Shown: positions 47,983 through 55,639 of the stretch, piece by piece
Layout of the letters: every line of letters starts with the position of its first letter
How positions within the stretch are numbered: the first letter of the stretch is position 1
NCBI RefSeq assembly: GCF_010586825.1
Contig: NZ_JAAAGB010000018.1
Coordinates: 1-64,000, forward strand
Length of the DNA: 64,000 nucleotides
Source of the DNA: Draconibacterium mangrovi
GTDB taxonomy: Bacteria > Bacteroidota > Bacteroidia > Bacteroidales > Prolixibacteraceae
Direction: 5' to 3'
Notes under the pieces: generated by a model
What the model saw: only the letters and a program-made list of their open reading frames with translations
Told to the model about the DNA's origin: nothing
Databases searched by the model: none
Program-made: the position numbers and the translations under genes

Positions 47983-49059
47983 ATGATACAATTGCCACGG
48001 AAATATTTTAGGATTTCGTTGATACTCTCATTTGTTATTAGCCTGATTATTCATTTTTCGCTGATAGCCAGTATTTTTATTGATATAGGATTCAGGCGTC
48101 ATTCTCACGAAATTCAATTTCCTCCGGTATTTATTATTACCCAGTTTATAGCCACATTTCTCATCGGCTTTTTAATTTTTGTGGTAAACTATCGTTTTTA
48201 TCAGCCTTTGAATGTGCAGCATAAATTAAAATATAACCGCATAATAAGTTCCATCGTTGTAACCCTAGTGCTTGTATTTATAGGAATTTCCCTTGTAAAT
48301 ATTTTGAATAATTACATGAAAGTGGAGTATGGTATTCGTCCGCGACATCTTGACATTGAGGCGATTACCAGAAATTTATTTTGTGCCGTAATAGTTTTGA
48401 TTTGTATAAACGTGATTCGGTTCTTACATCACAAACAAACCATGGAACTGGAAGTAGAACAGCTAAAAACACAAAGCGTGCAAAGCCAGTTTGAATCACT
48501 CAAAAATCAAATGAGTCCGCACTTTCTTTTTAATTCGCTTACCGCGTTAAATAACCTTGTGGAAGAATCGCCCAAAATGGCAAACACCTATATAAACCGG
48601 CTTTCGCTGGTACTTCGTTACTCGCTTCAAAGCCACAAAAAGCAAACGGTTACAGTGGCCGAAGAGCTCGATTTTATCGATTCTTATTTATTCCTGCTAA
48701 AAATACGGTACGGAGATAATTTGTCTATCAAAATCAACATCGACAATCGTTTTCATTATTATAATGTTCCACCCTTAACCATTCAAATATTGATTGAAAA
48801 TGCAGTAAAGCATAACGAGATAAGTAAAAGTAATCCATTGCTGATTGAGGTTCTTTCAACAGACGATGAAAAGATTGTAGTGGTTAATAAAATTCAGGAG
48901 AAACTTACAGCTGAAGAAGGCAATGGTATTGGATTATCCAACCTTACAAAACTTTTTCGTTTATTAGGTAAGGAAATTACGATTATGGATGACAAAGGTG
49001 AGTTCAGGGTTGAAATACCGTTGCTTAAACCAAACGATTATGAAGGCATTGATAATTGA
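47983..49059 (+). CDS. LytS/YehU-type sensor histidine kinase, second copy
   Basis: About 358 residues from ATG 47983; an in-frame TTG at 47932 would add 17 polar residues. Four membrane segments in the first ~155 residues, a short coiled linker (MELEVEQLKTQSVQSQFESL), and the His_kinase domain NQMSPHFLFNSLTALNNLV with the phospho-acceptor His in PHFLFN. The ATPase N-box is IQILIENAVKHNEI and the G-box is GNGIGLSNLTKLF. Its 3' end overlaps the LytTR gene at 49040. Distinct in sequence from the kinase at 37700, so the pairs arose separately or long ago. Confidence 0.92.
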   Translation: MIQLPRKYFRISLILSFVISLIIHFSLIASIFIDIGFRRHSHEIQFPPVFIITQFIATFLIGFLIFVVNYRFYQPLNVQHKLKYNRIISSIVVTLVLVFIGISLVNILNNYMKVEYGIRPRHLDIEAITRNLFCAVIVLICINVIRFLHHKQTMELEVEQLKTQSVQSQFESLKNQMSPHFLFNSLTALNNLVEESPKMANTYINRLSLVLRYSLQSHKKQTVTVAEELDFIDSYLFLLKIRYGDNLSIKINIDNRFHYYNVPPLTIQILIENAVKHNEISKSNPLLIEVLSTDDEKIVVVNKIQEKLTAEEGNGIGLSNLTKLFRLLGKEITIMDDKGEFRVEIPLLKPNDYEGIDN

Positions 49060-49798
49060 AGATGAAAATCCGGCGGCAAAACAGCTGGTTAATATTTTAA
49101 AAAGACTGAATGATATTGAAGTTGTTGATATACTCGACAGCATCAAATCCACCATTCAGTGGTTTAAAACCAATGCCAAGCCCGATGTAGTTTTTATGGA
49201 CATTCACATTGCCGACGGATCCGCATTTAAAATTTTTGATTTTATAGAAATTACCTGCCCAATAATTTTTACCACCGCTTACGATGAGTATGCCGTAAAT
49301 GCTTTTAAAGTAAACAGCGTTGATTATTTGTTGAAACCAATTACTCAGGAAGCTGTTGAGAAAGCCTTCAAAAAAATAAATGTACTTACGGGCGACAAAT
49401 CCACCCAAAAAGAAATCAGTCAGATTATTAAAGAATTAAACCGGATAAAAAGTTATAAAACCCACTTTCTGGCATCTGTTAAGGGCAGTAAAATGGTTCC
49501 GTTGTTAGCCGGCGAAATTGCATTTTTTTATATCAATGAAGGAAAAGTAAAAGCCGTGACCATTGAAAAGAAGGATTATTTACTGGATTTTACGCTCGAT
49601 GAACTCAATACCAAACTAAATCCCGATGATTTTTTCAGGGCCAACCGGCAATTTATCGTAGCCCGAAATGCCATTAAGGAATTAGACTCCTGGTTCAACG
49701 GAAGACTATCCGTTGTTTTGAAGATTCCTGCTCCCGAAAAAATCCTCATCAGCCGAACCCGCGTAGGAGAATTCAAAAACTGGTTCACAGGTCAGTAA
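49040..49798 (+). CDS. LytTR-family response regulator, second copy
   Basis: 252 residues from ATG 49040. The frame is open from 48989, but the receiver domain begins exactly at MKALIIEDENPAA, so the internal ATG is preferred; it overlaps the kinase gene by 20 bp. Receiver with the phospho-acceptor Asp54 in VFMDIHIAD, FTTAYDEYAVNAF and DYLLKPI. LytTR domain at about 148-250 (SVKGSKMVPLLAGEIAFFY, FFRANRQFIVARNAI). It is followed closely by a DUF5916 gene, the likely target or operon partner. Confidence 0.94.
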   Translation: MKALIIEDENPAAKQLVNILKRLNDIEVVDILDSIKSTIQWFKTNAKPDVVFMDIHIADGSAFKIFDFIEITCPIIFTTAYDEYAVNAFKVNSVDYLLKPITQEAVEKAFKKINVLTGDKSTQKEISQIIKELNRIKSYKTHFLASVKGSKMVPLLAGEIAFFYINEGKVKAVTIEKKDYLLDFTLDELNTKLNPDDFFRANRQFIVARNAIKELDSWFNGRLSVVLKIPAPEKILISRTRVGEFKNWFTGQ

Positions 49799-49933
49799 TT
49801 CTTGTCTGGTCATTTCACCTCCTTTATAAAACATTTCACCTCGTATTTTGTCTGTTTCAACCTAAACGCTTTAATCTTCACCCCTTTTATTGGTCACAAT
49901 CATAAAAAGTATAAAATCAATTACTGTGACCTT

Positions 49934-52165
49934 ATGAAAAATCAAAGCCGCTACATTATCATGATTAACCTCTTCTTTCTTTTTTCTGCTATGCTTGTAA
50001 AAGCACAGGATGAAGTGGGAATTAAACCACTTACAGGCGAAATAGAATTTGACGGGCTGGTAAATGAACCGGCCTGGAAGTTGAGCCAAGAACTGCCTCT
50101 TGTCATGCACTTTCCGGTTTTTAATAATCCGACAACTGAGAACAGCGAAGTGTATCTCACTTTTGACAACAACTATTTGTGGGTTGGTGCAGTTCTGTAT
50201 TACAAGGATGTTGACAACATTGTTTCAACCAGTAAAAAAAGAGATGAGGAATCGGAAAACTCCGATGCTTTTGGGATTCTGCTCGACTCATACGACGACA
50301 ATGAAAACGCTCTTGCATTTTTCACCATGCCCTCGGGATTAAAGATTGATTATTCGGTTTCGAATGATGGTCAGGGTGGCGGCCCCGGCCCCGGAATGAG
50401 TTCAAAAAATTACACCTGGAACTCCTATTGGGATGTAAAAACCACTACTACAAACGAAGCGTGGCATGTTGAGATGCGCATCCCGTTTTCAAGTTTACGA
50501 TTTCAGAGCAAAAACGGCATCACCAAAATGGGCTTGATCGTTAACCGAAGCATCAGTCACCTGAACGAGATTAACACTTATCCGCCAATCGACACAAAAT
50601 ACGGCCGCGGTGCCAATACCCGACCATCGTTGGCGAAAACCATTGTCTTTGTAGATATCAATCCACGCAATCCGGTATATATTTCGCCATATGTATTGGC
50701 AGGAACCACCCGAATGAACGAATTGAACGAAAACGAAACGGACTACCAAAAATCAGATGATCCGGAACTTACCGGCGGTTTAGATGTAAAATATAACCTT
50801 AACAACAACCTGACACTTGATTTTACTGTGAATACTGATTTTGCCCAGGTGGAAGCGGACGATGAACAAGTTAACCTTACCCGCTACTCACTGTTTTTCC
50901 CCGAGAAAAGACTTTTCTTCCAGGAACGATCAGGTATTTTTAGTTACGAACTGGGTGGCCCGCAAAACCTGTTTTATAGTCGGAATATAGGAATTGCACA
51001 AGGTGAACCGGTAACCATATACGGCGGAGTACGAATGGTTGGAAGAGTTGGCAAATGGGATGTTGGTTTCCTGAATATGAACACCGCTGACTTTGAAGAA
51101 ATACCATCGGAAAACTTTGGTGTTGCCCGCTTAAGAAAGCAGGTTATCAACGAAAATTCATACATCGGCGGAATGATGACAACACGTCTTGGATTCGATG
51201 GAAGTTACAATATTGCTTACGGTTTTGATGGTATTTTTAAATATACCGATATTGATTACGTGGCTATAAAACTGGCACAGTCACAGGATAAATCAATGGA
51301 TGCTGATGTGTTTTCAATGGATCCCACTTATTTCTCCATCGATCTTGAACGCCGCTCCGAAGAAGGATTTTTGTACGAAGGAAAGTATGCTTACTGGGGC
51401 GAAAATTTCGATCCTAAATCAGGTTTTGTTTTTATCAATAACATTCACGAAGTTCGGACCAGCATGGGCTATGGTTGGACTGCTGATGAGAAATCTCCGA
51501 TTTTCAATTATTCATTTTCAGGAGAATTTAATTTAACCAGCCGTATGGAAGACGGGAAAATAGAAAACATGGAACTTGCCCCCCAGTTTAAGATGGATTT
51601 GAAAAACGGAATTGGTATTTTCCTGATGCCGGGCTTTAATAAAGAAGGTGTTCCTTTTGATTTCAATTTACCGGGCGGAATTGTTGTTGAAGAAGGCGAT
51701 TATTCCTTCTGGGCATTTCGCTCGCATTTTAATACGCCACGGACTAAAAAAGTTGTTGCAAATTTTAGTATCGACGGAGGCGGATTTTATGATGGCAACC
51801 AGTTTGCAGTGGAACTGGAAACCGACTTCAACATTTCATCCAGTTTTCAACTCTCGGCTTTTTACAAATTCGACAAGGTACGTTTTGATGAAACCAACCA
51901 GGAATTCACCAATAACCTGGCGCGCTTAAAAGCCACTTATATGTTGAATACCAAATTATCAATGAGTGCATACATGCAGTACAACGAGCTGGAAAACATT
52001 GTAATTTCCAACTTCAGGCTTCGCTTTAATCCGCGCGACGGGAACGATCTTTACCTGGTGCTGAACGATTCGCGTTTTGCCGACAAAAAGAATTTAACAC
52101 CCACTCCTCCGGGATTTCTCTCGCAAACCATATTATTAAAATATACACACACATTTAGATTATAA
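49934..52165 (+). CDS. DUF5916 outer-membrane-like protein with N-terminal CBM9-like domain
   Basis: 743 residues from ATG 49934, where a signal peptide begins (ending VKA); the frame is open from 49802, but the extra 44 residues do not look like a signal. A CBM9-like domain (about 30-225; GEIEFDGLVNEPAW) is followed by the DUF5916 beta-rich part with the signature DFAQVEADDEQVNLTRYSLFFPEKRLFFQE (about 320-350). Strand-rich remainder ends in a phenylalanine-type SQTILLKYTHTFRL, as in outer-membrane barrels. Function not established. A second member is at 59383. Two small membrane-protein genes follow directly. Confidence 0.85.
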   Translation: MKNQSRYIIMINLFFLFSAMLVKAQDEVGIKPLTGEIEFDGLVNEPAWKLSQELPLVMHFPVFNNPTTENSEVYLTFDNNYLWVGAVLYYKDVDNIVSTSKKRDEESENSDAFGILLDSYDDNENALAFFTMPSGLKIDYSVSNDGQGGGPGPGMSSKNYTWNSYWDVKTTTTNEAWHVEMRIPFSSLRFQSKNGITKMGLIVNRSISHLNEINTYPPIDTKYGRGANTRPSLAKTIVFVDINPRNPVYISPYVLAGTTRMNELNENETDYQKSDDPELTGGLDVKYNLNNNLTLDFTVNTDFAQVEADDEQVNLTRYSLFFPEKRLFFQERSGIFSYELGGPQNLFYSRNIGIAQGEPVTIYGGVRMVGRVGKWDVGFLNMNTADFEEIPSENFGVARLRKQVINENSYIGGMMTTRLGFDGSYNIAYGFDGIFKYTDIDYVAIKLAQSQDKSMDADVFSMDPTYFSIDLERRSEEGFLYEGKYAYWGENFDPKSGFVFINNIHEVRTSMGYGWTADEKSPIFNYSFSGEFNLTSRMEDGKIENMELAPQFKMDLKNGIGIFLMPGFNKEGVPFDFNLPGGIVVEEGDYSFWAFRSHFNTPRTKKVVANFSIDGGGFYDGNQFAVELETDFNISSSFQLSAFYKFDKVRFDETNQEFTNNLARLKATYMLNTKLSMSAYMQYNELENIVISNFRLRFNPRDGNDLYLVLNDSRFADKKNLTPTPPGFLSQTILLKYTHTFRL

Positions 52166-52168
52166 GCT

Positions 52169-52612
52169 ATGAATCGAATTAAATTGATTTTAAACATTTT
52201 GTTACTGATTGTAATGCTACTGCTAATGGATCCCCGATCATTTTACGGACTGGAATTTCACGAATGGGCAGGACTGATAATTGGCTTGTTCTTCATTCTG
52301 CACAAAGCACTAAACTGGAGCTGGATAAAAATAGTAACGGTTTGCTTTTTTAAGAGTTCACCAAACCGTGCACGTTTAAACTATGTTCTCGACGTGTTGC
52401 TGCTGGCTGGAATGGTATTGATGATACTGAGTGGAATTGCCATTGCGCGAACCATCAATTTTTCATGGATGAATCTCGGAGGCTCAGGCATGTTTTGGCG
52501 GGTGATGCACACCAGTTCTTCGTTTATTACGCTGGCGCTTTTCGGCATTCACCTGGGGCTTCACTGGAAATGGGTACAACTACGTTTTAAATTCAAAAAA
52601 GTAGCATCATGA
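52169..52612 (+). CDS. DUF4405-like four-helix membrane protein
   Basis: 147 residues with four membrane helices and conserved-looking His residues (FHEWAGLIIGLFFILHKALNW, MHTSS, GIHLGLHWKW), a pattern typical of DUF4405 cytochrome-b-like proteins, where His residues could bind haem. No catalytic motif. It starts 3 bp after the DUF5916 gene and overlaps the next gene by 4 bp (ATGA), so all three are cotranscribed. Possible link to electron transfer at the membrane is inference only. Confidence 0.75.
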   Translation: MNRIKLILNILLLIVMLLLMDPRSFYGLEFHEWAGLIIGLFFILHKALNWSWIKIVTVCFFKSSPNRARLNYVLDVLLLAGMVLMILSGIAIARTINFSWMNLGGSGMFWRVMHTSSSFITLALFGIHLGLHWKWVQLRFKFKKVAS

Positions 52613-53106
52613 GCAAAAAGATCATCAACGGAATAATTTCGCTGGCAATTGTTATTGCAGCGCTATACGGCTTATCACGGCTGCGTTTTATCGAACGAAG
52701 CATCTGGATATTTAAAACAAACGATATGCAAAACACCCGTCGTGGTGGTTTTGAGAGAGGTGGTCGAGAAGGAAGAGACTTTAGAACACGACCGCAGGAT
52801 TTTGGAGGCCGGGAGCGCCAGAATTTTGAGAACCTACCCGACAGTGTTCGGCAACGACTACTTGCCGAAAGAGGTGCCCGGGTTGAAAACGATAGCTTAA
52901 GAGAAAGCCGGGCACTTAATGATACCGCAGAAAGGGGCGATTTCAGAGGCAGAGGTGAGGGACGTGACTTTAGAAGAGGACAAAGCGTTCGGCTGGTTAA
53001 TGTTGGTTGGTTTTTTATCGTATTTGCCGGTTTTACAGTTATTACTATTTACCTGGACATGCTGTTAAAATTGATTAAACGAAAGAAAAACCAGAAGGAG
53101 TGTTGA
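52609..53106 (+). CDS. Membrane protein with Arg/Gly/Glu/Asp-rich middle
   Basis: 165 residues. A hydrophobic segment at about 8-24 (IISLAIVIAALYGLSRL) and another near 128-150 (VGWFFIVFAGFTVITIYLDML) flank a low-complexity middle (about 40-125) dominated by R, G, E, D and F, with RGGFERGGREGRDFR and RGRGEGRDFRRG units resembling RGG-type disordered repeats. No family recognised. The gene overlaps the DUF4405 gene by four bases and looks like its functional partner; the charged middle should face the periplasm or cytoplasm between two helices. Confidence 0.7.
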   Translation: MSKKIINGIISLAIVIAALYGLSRLRFIERSIWIFKTNDMQNTRRGGFERGGREGRDFRTRPQDFGGRERQNFENLPDSVRQRLLAERGARVENDSLRESRALNDTAERGDFRGRGEGRDFRRGQSVRLVNVGWFFIVFAGFTVITIYLDMLLKLIKRKKNQKEC

Positions 53107-53211
53107 GTAAAAATTAGGCTTAAGAATATATGGTTGTTTAACCGAAGTTGAAAAAGTTGTATGGGAACAGTGATGATCCCTTTTGGGATTAGTTTGGTTT
53201 AGTTGATGCAG

Positions 53212-53247
53212 ATCAGGTGCCTGAAGATTTCAGGTGCCTGATTTTTT
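53212..53247 (+). terminator. Intrinsic terminator with T6
   Basis: ATCAGGTGCCTGAA (53212-53225) and TTCAGGTGCCTGAT (53229-53242) form a hairpin with two central mismatches, followed by six T (53242-53247). It is a duplicate of the palindrome at 44947-44976, and the flanking bases (about 53190-53211 versus 44925-44946) also match. Confidence 0.7.
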
Positions 53248-53333
53248 GTACAAAACATTTCATCTGATAGTTAACTTATACAAACGTTTTTTAGGTCATT
53301 AAACTTATAACTAATTAATAGCAATCTGTTTAT

Positions 53334-53886
53334 ATGAAATTATTCACAAAACCTACAAGCAAAAACTTGTTATTATTTGTCCTTTCATTTCTACTGTTTG
53401 GCTGTGGAGCGAAATGGTCTGAGGAGCAAAAAAAAGCGTTTAATCTGGTTTAAAACGAGTAGTGTCAAATCCTGTGTTATTCTCCATCTTCAGAGGTATG
53501 TATCATCTAGAATAAAGGCTTTGTATTTAAAGATCTGAATAAAAACGGTATGCTAGACAAGTATGAAGACTGGCGTTTATAGTTTGACAAAGGATCTCGG
53601 ATCTGGTATTACAAATGTCAGTAGAGCAATTTGGTGGCTTAATGCTTTACAGTGCCTACCAAACGATACAGGGAAGAGTGTAGGACGAGGAGGTTTAGGC
53701 GGATCGACATACAATTGAAAACCTCTGAAAGAGAGTGGAGCCAAATCAAGTGACCAACCGATCAACGAATAAAATTTCATACTGATTACAACCTGCACCA
53801 CGTGTTGATTACCTCAGTGTCTTTGCCGGCAGTAGGTGCTAAATGGAACAATAACATGCAGGCACTGGATGAAGGTATCGGATTGG
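53334..53886 (+). pseudogene. Decayed duplicate of the GH3 gene at 45062 (5' part only)
   Basis: The sequence matches the first ~185 codons of the GH3 lipoprotein at 45062. It retains the start context, the signal (LSFLLFGCGAKWS), the EF-hand-like segment DLNKNGMLDKYEDWRL and the NNNMQAL segment. It carries an in-frame TAA after FNLV, a stop after EDWRL, and several small indels. Similarity ends near 53886 at the equivalent of EGIGL; the remaining 600 codons are absent. Similarity extends upstream through the hairpin at 53212 to about 53190, so a segment of at least 700 bp was copied. The AraC gene abuts the break from the other side. Confidence 0.9.
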
Positions 53887-53978
53887 TTCCTCAGAATGGT
53901 TGTTAATTAGCGTATCAACTACCAAGCACGTGTAAATTCTTCAATTTTTCCATCGTATCATCAGTAGGCATAAATTCC

Positions 53979-54857
53979 TTATCCATTTTTATCACTGCTC
54001 TCGTTCCGATAACTATTTGGCGATTTCCCTTTAATTTTTTTGAAAGTACGGTTGAAATGTGGAACATCGTTAAACCCGACGGCATAACAAATATCTGCAA
54101 TCGGAATATTTGTTTCACGCAACATTTGGCATGAACTTTCTATACGGAGGTCGTTTAATGCAGTAAAAAAGGTTTCTCCCTTTTCTCTTTTATAAAAAGT
54201 ACAAAACGAAGAACGATTCATACCTACGTGTTGTGCCACTTCATCCAGCGAAATATTCCGTTGGTAATTGGTAATCATAAAACGCCAAACTTCGCGAATT
54301 TTTAAATTCGCTTTGGTTTGCTTTTCAAACGCACCTACCACACGGGTCTGCTTCGATGATCCGATCTTGTAAAAGATATTGATAATAGATGAAAGTTGTT
54401 CAATATTGTTTTGTTCCGACATACTTTTCATGATAGCTTGTAAGCATTTCAACGTTTCATCTTCAAAACAAACTCCCTCCTTTATTGCACTTAAATTCTC
54501 AATAACTGGAATTGTTTCAGGAAACGTATCTGCCAGCCTTTTTAAAAATGATTCGGGAAAAATGATAGTGATGTTTTCAATCTTTCCTTCTTCATCATGA
54601 ACATGTTCATCGAAATACCAGCCATGAGGAAGATTGGGAGGGATAAGGATAATTTCTCCTTTTGAAAAAACCTCCATTGAATTACCAATAACCCGCGTGC
54701 CACTTCCGGTGATAATATATGATAACTCCCAGTCGTCGCTTTGGTGAAAAGTTATTTGTTCATCCCAATAGATGTGAACATGGTCGAAAAAGAATGATTT
54801 TTCAGCAGTATAGTCGTTGTTGCAATATTTTGGATTTTCGGTGGTAATCTCTTTCAT
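53979..54857 (-). CDS. AraC-family transcriptional regulator with cupin-like sensor domain
   Basis: 292 residues from ATG 54857-54855. The frame continues to a TTG at 54887, but that lies in promoter-like sequence. The N-terminal cupin/arm domain (about 25-110) includes WELSYIITGSGTRVIGN and GEIILIPPNLPHGWYFD, typical of sugar-sensing AraC proteins. The C-terminal HTH pair is at about 190-285 (NISLDEVAQHVGMNRSSFCTFYK, IADICYAVGFNDVPHFNRTFKKIKGKSPNSYR). The only intact minus-strand gene in the window. It is transcribed divergently from the Crp/Fnr gene. It may bind the TGACAATTAT sites. Confidence 0.93.
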   Translation of the reverse strand: MKEITTENPKYCNNDYTAEKSFFFDHVHIYWDEQITFHQSDDWELSYIITGSGTRVIGNSMEVFSKGEIILIPPNLPHGWYFDEHVHDEEGKIENITIIFPESFLKRLADTFPETIPVIENLSAIKEGVCFEDETLKCLQAIMKSMSEQNNIEQLSSIINIFYKIGSSKQTRVVGAFEKQTKANLKIREVWRFMITNYQRNISLDEVAQHVGMNRSSFCTFYKREKGETFFTALNDLRIESSCQMLRETNIPIADICYAVGFNDVPHFNRTFKKIKGKSPNSYRNESSDKNG

Positions 54858-54874
54858 GACTTTGATAAAACTAC

Positions 54875-54892
54875 AAATATCTGACAATTATT
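54875..54892. promoter_or_regulatory. Possible regulator site AAATATCTGACAATTATT (site 1)
   Basis: 18 bp between the divergent AraC and Crp/Fnr genes that recur identically at 58145-58162. The core TGACAATTAT also occurs inverted at 55559-55568. On the minus strand the left part reads GATATTTG, close to a TAnnTTTG box for the AraC gene, so binding there would affect its own promoter. Confidence 0.45.
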
Positions 54893-54988
54893 TCAAAAAA
54901 AAGAACAATAGGAAAATAAGTATGTCCCCTTCTTTTGTAGCACAAGAATAATTGTTTTTCCCAGTGTTTCAAATAAAAATGATATTTA

Positions 54989-55555
54989 GTGGAGGTATTA
55001 AGACAATTTATAAGCTTAGTAAATCCCTTGTCCGATAATAGTTGGAAGATGTTATCAGAGTGTTGCACTCTTAGACGTTATAATGAAGGCGATTTTGTTT
55101 TGCGACAAGGAGCAATCGGTACTGATTTATATTTCGTTAAAGAAGGATTATTACGCAATTTTTATGATAAAGGGCACAAAGAAATTTCGGAATGGTTTAC
55201 ATTTGAAAAATCTTTCTGTTTCTCTATTATGAGTTATTTTGAAGGTACTCCAAGCTATTTAGCCATTCAATGTTTGGAGGATTCTGAAGTTATTTCTATT
55301 TCTGGTGAAGGGTTTATGAAATTGCAAAAATGTAATTTTGAGATAGCCAATTTTGCATTTTTTTTAATTTCCCGATCACTTATACTTTCACAGCAACGAA
55401 TGCTTAGCATTCAGTTTGAAACTGCATTACAGCGATATGAAAAACTCCTGGATGAGCATCCAACAATTCTGCATCGTGTTCCTTTGCATTATATTGCTTC
55501 CTATTTAGGAATAACACCAGAAACCTTAAGCCGGATAAGGAACCAAATACATTAA
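54989..55555 (+). CDS. Crp/Fnr-family transcriptional regulator
   Basis: 188 residues from GTG 54989. The cyclic-nucleotide-binding-like beta-roll (about 15-120: NEGDFVLRQGAIGTDLYFVKEGLLRNFY, EDSEVISISGEGFMKL) is followed by a C-terminal HTH (HYIASYLGITPETLSRIRNQI, about 165-188). The 4Fe-4S Cys set of FNR and the cAMP-binding Arg pattern are not evident, as in many Bacteroidota members of unknown ligand. Divergent from the AraC gene across about 130 bp and followed 84 bp later by a GH3 gene. Confidence 0.9.
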   Translation: MEVLRQFISLVNPLSDNSWKMLSECCTLRRYNEGDFVLRQGAIGTDLYFVKEGLLRNFYDKGHKEISEWFTFEKSFCFSIMSYFEGTPSYLAIQCLEDSEVISISGEGFMKLQKCNFEIANFAFFLISRSLILSQQRMLSIQFETALQRYEKLLDEHPTILHRVPLHYIASYLGITPETLSRIRNQIH

Positions 55556-55558
55556 TTG

Positions 55559-55568
55559 ATAATTGTCA
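55559..55568. promoter_or_regulatory. Possible regulator site, inverted core (site 2)
   Basis: ATAATTGTCA, the reverse complement of TGACAATTAT, lies 72 bp before the GH3 gene at 55640. Ten bases alone could match by chance in this AT-rich sequence. Confidence 0.3.
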
Positions 55569-55639
55569 AGACCGCCAATCTCTCTGTTACTTAATATTGC
55601 ATATCAATCCGTAAATAAGTAATAATTAAACATTTCCTT

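Noticed and set aside
49802-49933. 44-residue N-terminal extension of the DUF5916 protein
   Set aside because: A normal signal peptide starts at the ATG 49934; the extension has no signal character and is probably untranslated leader.
54379-54600. Plus-strand open frame inside the AraC gene
   Set aside because: It is a shadow of the minus-strand AraC gene, whose domains are unmistakable.
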